Shown here piece after piece: positions 7,691 through 15,341 of a stretch of 33,470 bases of DNA. A program made the translations under genes and the position numbers. Where the stretch lies: positions 1-33,470 of the forward strand of contig MHTR01000022.1 of the NCBI GenBank assembly GCA_001823155.1, given 5' to 3'. The stretch comes from Candidatus Wildermuthbacteria bacterium RIFCSPHIGHO2_01_FULL_48_25 (GTDB lineage: Bacteria; Patescibacteriota; Minisyncoccia; Minisyncoccales; UBA10102). Below the pieces are notes generated by a model, which saw nothing but the letters and a program-made list of their open reading frames with translations, was not told where the DNA came from and did not search any database. Each line of letters begins with the position of its first letter. Position 1 is the stretch's first letter.

Positions 7691-8686
7691 TCAAAACAGA
7701 GTTTTGGCTTCGTTCCAAATGGAAGAGTTGTTTTGTTTCTCCTTGAGCCAATACCACCATTCTGTCCCCCACAGGTATTGCTCCTTGAGCCCCGTGTTTT
7801 TCGCGTATTCAATAATCCCCCTGAAGCGCTCCAGGTTCATGGTCTTTTCCTGCTCCTCCAAAGGCAAATCATATAAAAGCACCTGGCCCCAGGGCTCTGC
7901 CTGCAGTTCAACCCCGATAGTTTCTTTTCCAAAGAGCGCTTTTAGCAAAAGAGCTTTTCTCCAGTAAAACACCGGGCGATAGGGCCAAGTGAAATATGTG
8001 CCAAGCTGGCTTGACCACACCTTGCGGTACAAGGTTGTTCCCACTTTGTCACCAATTTTGGCGGCCCGTATGCCAAGCGAACCTTCTCCGCTCGAAGTCA
8101 CGAGCGCGTCATGCGAAGCATCGAGCGATTTCACCAGCTCAACTTCTTTTGCAAGAAAATCTCCATCTGCCCAGGGACACTCTCCAAACGGGAAAAAGGG
8201 CTCGTTCTCAACCTGCCAGCCGAGCAAAGCCGGATTACCCTTGTACCGCTCCACCACAGCCTCGAGCATTTCCAGTATCTCCTGCTGCGCTTCTTCTTTT
8301 GAGAGCGAAAGCGCGAAGTTCGGGATGTGGCATTCGGGCCACCTCGGGGTTTTCATGCCTATGACCATGAGGACTTTTGCCCCCCGCTTCCCTGCTTCCT
8401 CCATTTGCCAATCAAGGTCGTCAAAAGAATACTGGTCACGCTCCATCTCAAGCAGATCCCAGTGAGCCGCAACCTTGACTCGTTTTGCTCCCAAGTCGTC
8501 CAAAATGACTATATAGGTTTGTTTCCAATCAAGGCCAAGGTACAACGCGTGCTTCTGGGAAAAGTTCACGCCCCACGCCACATTTTCTACCCTGGGCGCG
8601 CTTCCCGCGAAAAAGTATAGGAATACAAGAACCAGGGGGGTAAAAACTATTGCAAAGATAATAAGTAAAACTTTCTTTTTTGTCAT
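7691..8686 (-). CDS. Membrane-anchored glycoside hydrolase, clan GH-A type (GH5/GH42-like)
   Basis: The product is a 331-residue (beta/alpha)8-type glycosidase with one N-terminal membrane anchor (about 6-27), so the catalytic domain should lie outside the membrane. The clan hallmark WQVENEP places the acid/base glutamate at E162. E264 (LQAEPWG) is the best candidate nucleophile, with E309 (GTEWWYW) as an alternative. Tryptophan-rich segments (TPRWPE, TEWWYW) fit a sugar-binding cleft. The substrate cannot be told; cellulase-like or beta-galactosidase-like activities are both possible. The ATG overlaps the stop of the upstream EamA transporter by ATGA, so the two are translated together and probably act in one process. 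Confidence 0.82.
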   Translation of the reverse strand: MTKKKVLLIIFAIVFTPLVLVFLYFFAGSAPRVENVAWGVNFSQKHALYLGLDWKQTYIVILDDLGAKRVKVAAHWDLLEMERDQYSFDDLDWQMEEAGKRGAKVLMVIGMKTPRWPECHIPNFALSLSKEEAQQEILEMLEAVVERYKGNPALLGWQVENEPFFPFGECPWADGDFLAKEVELVKSLDASHDALVTSSGEGSLGIRAAKIGDKVGTTLYRKVWSSQLGTYFTWPYRPVFYWRKALLLKALFGKETIGVELQAEPWGQVLLYDLPLEEQEKTMNLERFRGIIEYAKNTGLKEQYLWGTEWWYWLKEKQNNSSIWNEAKTLF

Positions 8687-9609
8687 ACTGTTAATAAACC
8701 GAGGCCTAAAGCCATTAAAAGAATCGCTAAGACCTTTTGCGACACCGTATCCTTAGAGACATGTTCGCGCAAGACGTGAGGAAACTTCCAGGAAAGCAGG
8801 GCCGCGAACACGAGAATGGCAACATACTGAATGCCAAGCAGGGCGTTAATGAATGGAAGCAACGCCACGGGAACCAGGAAAATGCCGAGGTTCCGCAGTA
8901 TTTCAGCTCCCGCTCCCGCTCCCTGGCTCACGACAAAAATGCTTGCAACACGCGGGTTTTCCCAAAAGGGAAGGCGTTTTGTTTCTTTTCCCCACAATAC
9001 CTCATGGCGCACCTCTTTGAACCAAAGCAAAAACAAAAGGGCAACCAGCAGTCCCCCGAGACGCATTAAAATGAAGCCAGACCAAAAGGGCTGCGAAAGA
9101 TAGATATACTTTGCCATGACAAATGCCAAAGCAAAGAATGTGGCGTTGATAAACGCTATCTTCAAGCTTCCCAGGGAGACTCCCTTCCCTTTTTCATAGG
9201 TGATGAGCACAGTACCCATGATAAGCAAGCCCAGGGACGCGAACTGCGGAACAGAAAGCAATGTCTCCCCTTTTGTGGTGGCGAGAAGAAACAGGAACAC
9301 GAGAATGGAGCTGAACCCTCCCATTGCCGGAATAATCCTTGAGGGTTCGTACTTTTGCACGCCCTTTGCGAACCAGAAAATGGCATACACCAGGGAAGCT
9401 CCAGCCCCAATGCTCAAAAATAGCTGCAAAGGGCTCGGAATGACAAAACCCACAAAGGGAACGAGCACAAAAGCCAGCATTCCCAGGGCGCCAATGTAAA
9501 AAGTGAAGGCCGCGGGATGCATTTTCGCCCCTGAAAGCAAATACTTATCAACCAGAACCACGGCGGCGTAGATGAGGTATGAGGAAATGACGAATAAAAG
9601 CCAGAGCAT
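8683..9609 (-). CDS. EamA/DMT-superfamily membrane transporter
   Basis: The 308 residues form about ten hydrophobic helices in two halves, the pattern of the EamA (drug/metabolite transporter) family. YAIFWFAKGVQKYEPSRIIPAMGGFSSILVFLFL is typical of the end of the first half. Family members export small metabolites or flip lipid-linked sugars across the inner membrane; the substrate here is unknown. The gene follows the GT-B glycosyltransferase by 4 bases and overlaps the glycoside hydrolase by 4 bases, so three genes (sugar transfer, transport, glycan cleavage) form one unit. A role in moving a glycolipid or glycan precursor is an inference from this context. Confidence 0.88.
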   Translation of the reverse strand: MLWLLFVISSYLIYAAVVLVDKYLLSGAKMHPAAFTFYIGALGMLAFVLVPFVGFVIPSPLQLFLSIGAGASLVYAIFWFAKGVQKYEPSRIIPAMGGFSSILVFLFLLATTKGETLLSVPQFASLGLLIMGTVLITYEKGKGVSLGSLKIAFINATFFALAFVMAKYIYLSQPFWSGFILMRLGGLLVALLFLLWFKEVRHEVLWGKETKRLPFWENPRVASIFVVSQGAGAGAEILRNLGIFLVPVALLPFINALLGIQYVAILVFAALLSWKFPHVLREHVSKDTVSQKVLAILLMALGLGLLTV

Positions 9610-9613
9610 AGCG

Positions 9614-10867
9614 TTACGGGCTCAACACAAGTTTTGTAATATTCTCAGCTCCTCCCCGCTCCATTTCCACGAATCCCTGCATGGCTGCTTCCGCGAAGTT
9701 TCCGTTTTCCCAAAAATCAAAGAGCCACTGGTGGGTAAACTTCGGATCAAGCTGGTCAATGCCTGCCCCAACTTTCAAAACCCATTCGCGGTTCCGCACT
9801 TCTTGCGAGCCAATGGGAGAGGCAAGTATCAAAGGAATGCCGAGAGCGGCATAGAACACGAGTTCAGAGGGTTTGGTCCACAAAATGTCTGTTTTCCTGA
9901 GCGTCTTGTGAAATTCATGGAAATATTCTTCCATGGTTTTCGCAAAGATTACGTTCGCCAAAGGAGAAAGCTCTTTAAAATACGCGGCGGTTTCTTTTCT
10001 TGTCCCCGCGACAAGATTAAGCTGCACCCTGCCGTCTCTCATGTCATGCTCAAGACTTTTCACAATTGAAGAGGCCAAGTCCTTTTGCGCTCCTGCTCCT
10101 CCTACCGCGAAGGTCAACGACAAGGGGGCGGTTTCTGTTTTGAATGAAACTCTGCCAAGATAGCTTTTCACCAACTCCTGGTAGAGCTTGCGGTAGCGCA
10201 ATGAAGGGTCAAGGGACGCGACGCGCCTTTTCAAATCCTCTTTCGCGTTTAGGGTAAGCTCTTCTGGCAAAGGAAAGCCGGTTTGGAAAATGTGGTGGTG
10301 CGGGACTCCGTAGCGCTCCAGGCGCTGGGCTGCAACTTCTGTAGACGCGCAGTAACGGATCCTCGTCATGTTAGGCCGCAAAGGCGCCCATGCCCTCGCG
10401 ACATCGGTGTCTGTTATGACGAGCCAAATGTCGCCCTGGTACCCCCAGTGTTCTGCCATGAAAGCAACCGTTGAAAACGTGGTCACCAAGGGTGAGGGTT
10501 CCTTGTTGAGTTTCTCGATCAAATGCTTTCCCCAGTCGCGCTTTTTCATCAAGCCGTACACTTGCTTCAACTGCATGGTGGGGAACTCAATGCCGTGGGT
10601 TTCGGGATAGAACTCCTGTATTTCCTGGAACTTGTCAAACAGCGCGAATACAAGATCTCCCACCACCGGAACCTTTTTGAAGCGGGAAATGGTTTCGTAA
10701 AAAGAACGGGCCGTATCCCAAATCTTCCGGTCTGTCGCGGGAATGCCGGGATAGGAGTTGGCGCTTATTGCTTTTCCGCCTTTGGCAAGAAGCAGCAAAG
10801 CGTGGGCCGCGCGCTGGTGGCCATACCCCATGTCAACCGCCAAAACCCAGGCTTTTTTCGTTGGCAT
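9614..10867 (-). CDS. GT-B glycosyltransferase-like protein (MurG/diacylglycerol glucosyltransferase-related)
   Basis: The 417-residue product starts with AVDMGYGHQRAAHAL. This resembles the glycine/histidine loop of GT28-type enzymes (MurG, galacto- and glucosyldiacylglycerol synthases), where the acceptor lipid binds. The second half has GGAGAQKDLASSI, and then TKPSELVFYAALGIPLILASPIGSQEVRN, matching the nucleotide-sugar binding region of that fold. It has no membrane span, so it probably sits at the membrane face and glycosylates a lipid. The gene begins 35 bases inside the 3' end of comEC. It has its own extended -10 box (TGG plus TATGAT) 8 bases before the ATG. Fold assignment is fairly safe; donor and acceptor are unknown. 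Confidence 0.72.
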   Translation of the reverse strand: MPTKKAWVLAVDMGYGHQRAAHALLLLAKGGKAISANSYPGIPATDRKIWDTARSFYETISRFKKVPVVGDLVFALFDKFQEIQEFYPETHGIEFPTMQLKQVYGLMKKRDWGKHLIEKLNKEPSPLVTTFSTVAFMAEHWGYQGDIWLVITDTDVARAWAPLRPNMTRIRYCASTEVAAQRLERYGVPHHHIFQTGFPLPEELTLNAKEDLKRRVASLDPSLRYRKLYQELVKSYLGRVSFKTETAPLSLTFAVGGAGAQKDLASSIVKSLEHDMRDGRVQLNLVAGTRKETAAYFKELSPLANVIFAKTMEEYFHEFHKTLRKTDILWTKPSELVFYAALGIPLILASPIGSQEVRNREWVLKVGAGIDQLDPKFTHQWLFDFWENGNFAEAAMQGFVEMERGGAENITKLVLSP

Positions 10868-12131
10868 ATTTTTTTATCATACCATATACCGCGAGATAGA
10901 AGGGCAAAAACCAGAAAAAGGAAATATTGGGAAGCGCCAAGGAAGCCAGGGGAACCTCAAAGAAAAAGTTGACGATAAAGTGGTAATATTCCAGCAAAAG
11001 GGTTACGGGAAGGGAAAGCACAACTGCCAAAACGTTTGAAGCCAACCCTCCGAGCAAAAATACGAATCCAAAGCCGATCAAAAAGGGAATCACGGGAAGC
11101 AGCAAGAGGTTTGTCACCACGCCAACAACAGAAACATACCCAAAGTTGTGAATGAGGAGCGGAAGCACAAAGAGCTGGGCTGAAAAGTTGACTGCCAGGT
11201 TCTCGCGCAAAGCAAACGCTTCGGGAACCTTTTTCAAAAGGCGCAAAAACAAAGGAAGCGCGAAAATGATCCCCAGGGAAGCAAGAAAGGAGAGCTGGAA
11301 CCCGGGGTCATGCAGCAAGAGCCGCGGGTTGAAAAGCAGCATTAAGGCCGCGGCAAACACAATGCCGCGCAGAGCAACGTTCATGCGCCCAATGTACTCT
11401 GCCAACAAGAGTAGCCCGCCCATTATGCCCGCCCGAATGGCAGATGATTGCATTCCGGTAAGCAGAATGAAAAGGGTCATGCAGGCGAAACTCAAGAACA
11501 CTGCCTGGCGCCGCCACAACCCCAGCCAAAGGAATAGAGGGAGAAGCATGCGCGTTAAAATGACAACGTGCTGGCCTGAAATAGCTGTGATGTGGCGAAG
11601 GCCGGTGACGTTGAGCTTGTTTTTCCACTCTTCAGACATCCTGCCCTGGTCTCCCAGCACGAGCGCGCCGAACGTTGCGCTCTTTGAGAATGAAAGGTTC
11701 TCTTTCAAAACGCTCCGTAGTTTGTCTTTCAACAAAAACAGGGGGTGGTTTCCCTTTTCAAGAACCGTGACTGTGGGGTAGTACATGACCGCGTGTACGT
11801 TTTTCGCGCTCAAGAAACCAGGATAGTCAAACTCTTCAAAGCTGGGAGGAGAAAGCAGGGTGCCCTCAACCTTCACCCTGTCTTGGAACCTGTATTCCCC
11901 GAACTTGTCTGTGGTGACCAAAATCTTCCCTTTCCCGCCCTCGGGCCGTATTGCAAGTTGTATGTTTTCCCGCCTTTCGTTGGGGTCATCTACAACAACG
12001 CCTTCTATTGAAACGTATTTCCCCACATATTCTTTGTATTCATTGGGAAGCTGTTTTCCCAAAGGAGTTACTGACCACGCGAAAACGCCCGCGATGTACG
12101 CGAGGCAGGCAAAAAAGAGTATGCGACTCAT
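10833..12131 (-). CDS. comEC: ComEC/Rec2 DNA-uptake channel, short form without nuclease domain
   Basis: ComEC forms the inner-membrane channel for single-stranded DNA during natural transformation. The first about 130 residues after an N-terminal helix are an OB-like domain (YVSIEGVVVDDPNERR). The competence domain follows, with GALVLGDQGRMSEEWKN and the signature HITAISGQHVVIL. About ten membrane helices run to the end. At 432 residues it lacks the C-terminal metallo-beta-lactamase nuclease domain found in the roughly 750-residue B. subtilis protein. The gene ends cleanly and shows no frameshift. It overlaps the ftsZ stop by ATGA, which ties it to the division operon. A separate hydrolase elsewhere could supply the nuclease, or uptake may work without it. 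Confidence 0.93.
   Translation of the reverse strand: MSRILFFACLAYIAGVFAWSVTPLGKQLPNEYKEYVGKYVSIEGVVVDDPNERRENIQLAIRPEGGKGKILVTTDKFGEYRFQDRVKVEGTLLSPPSFEEFDYPGFLSAKNVHAVMYYPTVTVLEKGNHPLFLLKDKLRSVLKENLSFSKSATFGALVLGDQGRMSEEWKNKLNVTGLRHITAISGQHVVILTRMLLPLFLWLGLWRRQAVFLSFACMTLFILLTGMQSSAIRAGIMGGLLLLAEYIGRMNVALRGIVFAAALMLLFNPRLLLHDPGFQLSFLASLGIIFALPLFLRLLKKVPEAFALRENLAVNFSAQLFVLPLLIHNFGYVSVVGVVTNLLLLPVIPFLIGFGFVFLLGGLASNVLAVVLSLPVTLLLEYYHFIVNFFFEVPLASLALPNISFFWFLPFYLAVYGMIKKYANEKSLGFGG
10876..10884 (-). promoter_or_regulatory. Extended -10 promoter of the GT-B glycosyltransferase gene, inside comEC
   Basis: TGG followed by TATGAT on the minus strand lies 8 bases before the ATG at 10867, within the last codons of comEC. 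The mRNA would be nearly leaderless. It lets the glycosyltransferase gene be expressed apart from the division operon. Confidence 0.6.
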
Positions 12132-13060
12132 GCGCCAAATCCTGTCGCGATCAAAGTCAATCGAAGCTCTCCTTCTTTGAGATTCCTGTCAAACGAAGCG
12201 CCGAAAATAATCCTGGCGTTTTTGCTCACCACCCCCTCGATCTTTTTCGCAACTTCTTCCACCTCAGCCAAACTCAAATCGTTGTGGCCTGAAATGTTGA
12301 ACAAAACGCCCCTTGCCCCCTTGGGAGAAAAGTTGAGCAGAGGAGACGCGAGCGCTATCTCCAAAGCACGCTCTCCCCGCTTCTCACCACTTGCCCTTCC
12401 AATGCCCACCATTGCCTGGCCCGCGTTCTTCATCACCGCTTTCAAATCGGCAAAATCCAGGTTGATGAGCCCGGGTTTCGCAATGAGGTCTGAAATTGCC
12501 TGCACAGTTTCCCGCAGCATTTCGTCGGCGGCCCAGAAAGCGTTGATAACGCTCGTGTCGTCTGAAACAAGCTTCAAGATCTGGTCGTTTGAAATGGAAA
12601 GCAGAGTATCTACTTTTCCCTTGAGCTGGTCCAGGGCCTTTTGGCTAAGACGCGTCCTCCACGCTCCCTCGAACGAAAAGGGTTTTGTCACAATGGCAAT
12701 AGACAGCGCTCCCAAGTTCTTCGCTATTTCCGCGATAACGGGAACTGCTCCTCCGCCCGTGCCTCCCCCAAGCCCGGCAGCCAGAAACACCAGGTCTGCT
12801 CCCTGGAGCAAGCGCGCGATCTCTTCTTTGTCTTCCAGGGCAGACTTTCTTCCCAAGTCGGGATTCATTCCTGCTCCCAAGCCCTTGGTTGTTTCTGTTC
12901 CTATCTGGAGCTTTTTGTGCGCTCGTATCTTTTTCAAATCCTGAGCATCTGTGTTAACGGCGATGAGTTCAACGCCCTGGAGCTTGCACTCCATCATGCG
13001 GTTAATGGCGTTGCCTCCCGCTCCTCCTATGCCAACAACTTTTATGGTTGCTTTCTTCAT
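12128..13060 (-). CDS. ftsZ: Cell division GTPase FtsZ, tailless form
   Basis: FtsZ polymerises into the division ring. The protein (310 residues from the ATG at 13060) has VGIGGAGGNA for nucleotide binding, the tubulin signature region as GLGGGTGGGAVPV (about 97-109), and the catalytic T7 loop NLDFADL (N200, D202, D205). The signature has Gly in place of the usual second Thr (GGGTGTG). The protein stops at the end of the globular core. The linker and conserved C-terminal peptide, which bind FtsA and other partners, are absent. The ORF track starts at an in-frame TTG 6 bases earlier, overlapping the ftsA stop as TTGA; ATG is preferred but both are possible. It lies between ftsA and comEC in one operon. 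Confidence 0.97.
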   Translation of the reverse strand: MKKATIKVVGIGGAGGNAINRMMECKLQGVELIAVNTDAQDLKKIRAHKKLQIGTETTKGLGAGMNPDLGRKSALEDKEEIARLLQGADLVFLAAGLGGGTGGGAVPVIAEIAKNLGALSIAIVTKPFSFEGAWRTRLSQKALDQLKGKVDTLLSISNDQILKLVSDDTSVINAFWAADEMLRETVQAISDLIAKPGLINLDFADLKAVMKNAGQAMVGIGRASGEKRGERALEIALASPLLNFSPKGARGVLFNISGHNDLSLAEVEEVAKKIEGVVSKNARIIFGASFDRNLKEGELRLTLIATGFGA

Positions 13061-13062
13061 AT

Positions 13063-14265
13063 TCAAGGAATGAACACGCGGAACACTCGCTTTAACTTTT
13101 GCGCAACACTAATTCCGGGTAATGACATTTGCACGGGTTCGGCTTCTCCTAGAATTCTTGAAGCTAATCCCATAACTCCGAAAAACGCGGGGTCTGTCTC
13201 AAAGGTGATTATCTCGTGAGGAGCGCCCAACTTTACGGGAAGCTTGAGCTCTTTTTTGGCGAACTCCGCGATAGAGGGAAGCTTTGCTCCTCCCCCAATG
13301 AGCACCACTCCCGAAGGAAGCTGGCCTTGTTTTCCAATGGTTTTCAGTTCCTTGTTCACCAGCTGGAAAATCTCCCGCATCCTCATCTCGATTATTTTGG
13401 AAAGCGCTTTGACCGAAAAAGAAACAACGCCGGAGTCTCGGCTTTCGAACTTCTCCTTCCGCTTTCCTTTGGAAGACCCCAAACTCCCGAACTCCATTTT
13501 AATCCTTTCAGCTGTTTCAGGCTCGGTTCTCAACCCAATAGCTATATCGTTGGTGACGTTACCCGACCCAACCGGGAATACCGCGGTATGGATGAGCTCC
13601 CCCTCCTCGAACACCGCCAGGTTCGTGGTGCCTGCCCCCAAGTCGATCAAAACAACCCCGAGCTCTTTTTGGCGAGAGGTCAATACCGAAGAAGCTCCCA
13701 TTAAGGGAGACGGCACAATATCGAGTATCTCAACGTCTGCGCCAAGCACCGCTTCAGTCAGGTTGCGCAAATACGGGCTGAAGCCGCATACCGCCAGCAC
13801 GTCAGCTTCCAAACGCATGCCTTTCATGCCCACCACTTCTTTGGTGGTGTTTTCCCCGTCTACAATGAACTTCTGGGGAAAGGTTTCAAGCACCTCGTTG
13901 TTGCTTTTCAAAGGGAATACCTGGGCCGCGTCAACAACGCGCTCCACGTCTTCTTGCGAGATCTGGCCGTCTGCTCTTGAAACCGCGACAATACCGTGTG
14001 AAGTGGTGGAAAAAATGTGGCTTCCTCCCACGTTCACCACAACCTGCCTGATTTTCTGCGAGCTCAAGTTCTCCAGGCGCTGTTTCGCAGAAAGAACCTT
14101 TTGGGCTGTTTCTTCGGGATTCACCACCGAACCTTTGCGAACTCCAGAAGAAGGTTCCTGCACCAAACCCAAAACCTCGATTTCCCCTCCCTCTCTTCGT
14201 TTCAACACACCCATTTTAATGGTGTGGGTCCCGATATCCAGCGCGATGACGCCTTGAGCACTCAT
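13063..14265 (-). CDS. ftsA: Cell division protein FtsA (actin-like membrane tether)
   Basis: FtsA is an actin-like ATPase that anchors FtsZ filaments to the membrane. The 400-residue product has the phosphate-1 motif VIALDIGTHTIKMGV, an SHS2/1C region (VVNVGGSHIFSTTSHGIVAVSR), the phosphate-2 motif VLIDLGAGTTNLAVF and the adenosine loop VVLIGGGAKLPSIAEF. The last residues (VAQKLKRVFRVFIP) form a basic amphipathic helix suited to membrane targeting. The ATG at 14265 overlaps the ybeY stop as ATGA. The track's longer version adds 47 residues out of the ybeY region and is rejected. PilM is a related family, but the tie to ftsZ settles the call. Its normal docking peptide on FtsZ is missing here. 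Confidence 0.95.
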   Translation of the reverse strand: MSAQGVIALDIGTHTIKMGVLKRREGGEIEVLGLVQEPSSGVRKGSVVNPEETAQKVLSAKQRLENLSSQKIRQVVVNVGGSHIFSTTSHGIVAVSRADGQISQEDVERVVDAAQVFPLKSNNEVLETFPQKFIVDGENTTKEVVGMKGMRLEADVLAVCGFSPYLRNLTEAVLGADVEILDIVPSPLMGASSVLTSRQKELGVVLIDLGAGTTNLAVFEEGELIHTAVFPVGSGNVTNDIAIGLRTEPETAERIKMEFGSLGSSKGKRKEKFESRDSGVVSFSVKALSKIIEMRMREIFQLVNKELKTIGKQGQLPSGVVLIGGGAKLPSIAEFAKKELKLPVKLGAPHEIITFETDPAFFGVMGLASRILGEAEPVQMSLPGISVAQKLKRVFRVFIP

Positions 14266-14633
14266 AAGTAGTTCTTTGATTTCTCTTCTATTTTTGTGTG
14301 GCTGTACCCAAGCAAATGCATGAGGCCATGCACGAATACATGGCTTAGTTCCTGTTTGAATGTTATACCATATTTCCTGGCATCGTGGGAAATGATTTCG
14401 GGGCACAACACAAGCTCTCCCAGGCCAAACTCCTCTACTTCAAAAGAGAGGATATTAGGTACGTAGGTTTTCTTGCGGTACGCCTTGTTGAGCGCCCGCG
14501 CTTCTTTTTTCCCCACGAACACCACCGAAACGTCTCGCTTCTTGGCTCTTTCTCCGGCAAGCACTTTTTTCGCCAGGTTCTTCAAATATGCCTCAGGAAT
14601 CCTTGCTTTTGTCGTATTCCGAATTTCAACCAT
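14262..14633 (-). CDS. ybeY: Endoribonuclease YbeY (16S rRNA maturation)
   Basis: YbeY is a zinc-dependent RNase used in 16S rRNA 3'-end maturation and ribosome quality control. The 123-residue product carries the family's metal site HGLMHLLGYSH (H-x3-H-x5-H) near the end and the preceding segment NKAYRKKTYVPNILSF. It is shorter than E. coli YbeY (155) mainly at the N-terminus. It is the first gene of the ybeY-ftsA-ftsZ-comEC operon, which links ribosome maturation to division. The promoter is TTGAAA-17-TACAAT only 5 bases (GGGGG) before the ATG. Confidence 0.95.
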   Translation of the reverse strand: MVEIRNTTKARIPEAYLKNLAKKVLAGERAKKRDVSVVFVGKKEARALNKAYRKKTYVPNILSFEVEEFGLGELVLCPEIISHDARKYGITFKQELSHVFVHGLMHLLGYSHTKIEEKSKNYL

Positions 14634-14638
14634 CCCCC

Positions 14639-14667
14639 ATTGTAGTTCTTAGCTCTGCTATTTTCAA
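14639..14667 (-). promoter_or_regulatory. Promoter of the ybeY-ftsA-ftsZ-comEC operon
   Basis: TTGAAA (14662-14667), exact 17-bp spacing and TACAAT (14639-14644) on the minus strand, then GGGGG and ATG. The start site would fall at the ATG. It has the same hexamers and spacing as the toxin promoter at 15342-15370. It begins right after the toxin-antitoxin terminator. Confidence 0.8.
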
Positions 14668-14672
14668 GGAAC

Positions 14673-14698
14673 AAAAAATGGGGGAACCTCTTCCACCC
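14673..14698 (-). terminator. Intrinsic terminator after the toxin-antitoxin pair
   Basis: On the minus strand GGGTGGAA pairs with TTCCCCC (one mismatch, loop GAGG, 14680-14698), followed by ATTTTTTG. It follows the antitoxin stop at 14704 and insulates the ybeY promoter. Confidence 0.75.
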
Positions 14699-14703
14699 GC
14701 CTT

Positions 14704-14982
14704 TTATTTTCCCTTCAGAGAAATGGCTACGCTTGCATTGAGAGCATTGGCTACTTTCCCTATGAAAGAGAGGGTGGGGTTGTATGTACCCGATTCGAGA
14801 CGACTTATCGCAGATTGTTTTGTACCGATTCTCTTTGCGAGGTCTTTTTGAGTGAGGCCGCGTTCAATCCTTTTTTGAATAACCATTCGAACAAAAGCAA
14901 ACTGGGGCTTCAAATCTTCGTACGCCCTTTTGGTTTTTTTATCCTGGAGAAGTTTTGCCCTCAATTGTCGATATGTTTTCAT
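14704..14982 (-). CDS. XRE-family helix-turn-helix antitoxin (HigA-like)
   Basis: The 92-residue product has a basic N-terminal part and a Cro/C1-type helix-turn-helix, GLTQKDLAKRIGTKQSAISRLE, at about 42-63. A short tail (NALNASVAISLKGK) follows. Antitoxins of this class bind and neutralise the partner toxin and repress their own promoter. It lies 21 bases after the toxin, in the toxin-first order of HigBA modules. It has its own promoter at the 3' end of the toxin gene, with a perfect 16-bp palindrome in the spacer that is the natural candidate operator. The ATG follows the -10 by 6 bases, so the transcript should be leaderless. Confidence 0.9.
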   Translation of the reverse strand: MKTYRQLRAKLLQDKKTKRAYEDLKPQFAFVRMVIQKRIERGLTQKDLAKRIGTKQSAISRLESGTYNPTLSFIGKVANALNASVAISLKGK

Positions 14983-14988
14983 GTTTTA

Positions 14989-15018
14989 AGTATAACGTAT
15001 ACGTTATCTAGTTGTCAA
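14989..15018 (-). promoter_or_regulatory. Antitoxin-only promoter with a built-in operator palindrome
   Basis: TTGACA (15013-15018), 18-bp spacer and TATACT (14989-14994) on the minus strand. The spacer and inner -10 bases form the perfect palindrome ATAACGTATACGTTAT (14992-15007), which also covers the toxin stop codon. A dimeric HTH protein bound there would cover RNA polymerase contacts. No copy of the palindrome is visible at the toxin's own promoter. Confidence 0.8.
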
Positions 15019-15336
15019 GGCCTTTAGCTTTTGTACCGCAAGCCGTATTTCCCTAGGAGGCGTTTTAGCTGATTTTTTTACGAAACCGTGTAAAAGTACG
15101 GCAGAATTTTTATGAAAAGCGTAGAAAATCCTCACCTCCTGACTGCCGCGTATACGTAATTCAAAAACGCCGCCAGCAACCTTCTTGCTGTGCGGCATAG
15201 TTAAACGGTTGCCGAATGTTTCCAAAAGCTCAATCGTATGCAAAACCTTCGCAATCGTCTGCTTTTCGAGTGATTGTATAAATTCCTCAAGCGCCTCATC
15301 AAAAATACGCACCTCCATATTCGATATTTCAGCCAT
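15004..15336 (-). CDS. RelE/HigB-family toxin (Gp49-like)
   Basis: The 110-residue basic product fits the RelE/HigB fold: helical N-terminus (FDEALEEFIQSLEKQTIAKVLHTIELL), then strands ending in GVFELRIRGSQEVRIFYAFHKNSAVLLHGFVKKSAKTP. The ELR-RG---RIFY-----LHGF-KK-K-TP pattern is characteristic of HigB/phage Gp49-like toxins. These cut mRNA on the ribosome. It precedes the HTH antitoxin, as in HigBA pairs. Its promoter gives a nearly leaderless mRNA. Target specificity cannot be inferred. The pair is placed next to a core division operon, as an accessory insert would be. Confidence 0.9.
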   Translation of the reverse strand: MAEISNMEVRIFDEALEEFIQSLEKQTIAKVLHTIELLETFGNRLTMPHSKKVAGGVFELRIRGSQEVRIFYAFHKNSAVLLHGFVKKSAKTPPREIRLAVQKLKALTTR

Positions 15337-15341
15337 CCTTT

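Noticed and set aside
12177-14257. Long + strand ORFs of 255 and 337 residues opposite ftsZ and ftsA
   Set aside because: They are antisense frames of two certain genes, are serine/proline-rich without any recognisable motif, and have no start signals.
13063-14406. ORF-track start of ftsA at 14406
   Set aside because: The extra 47 residues come from the overlapping ybeY region and lack protein character. The ATG at 14265 overlaps the ybeY stop as ATGA and begins the conserved VIALDIG motif 5 residues later.
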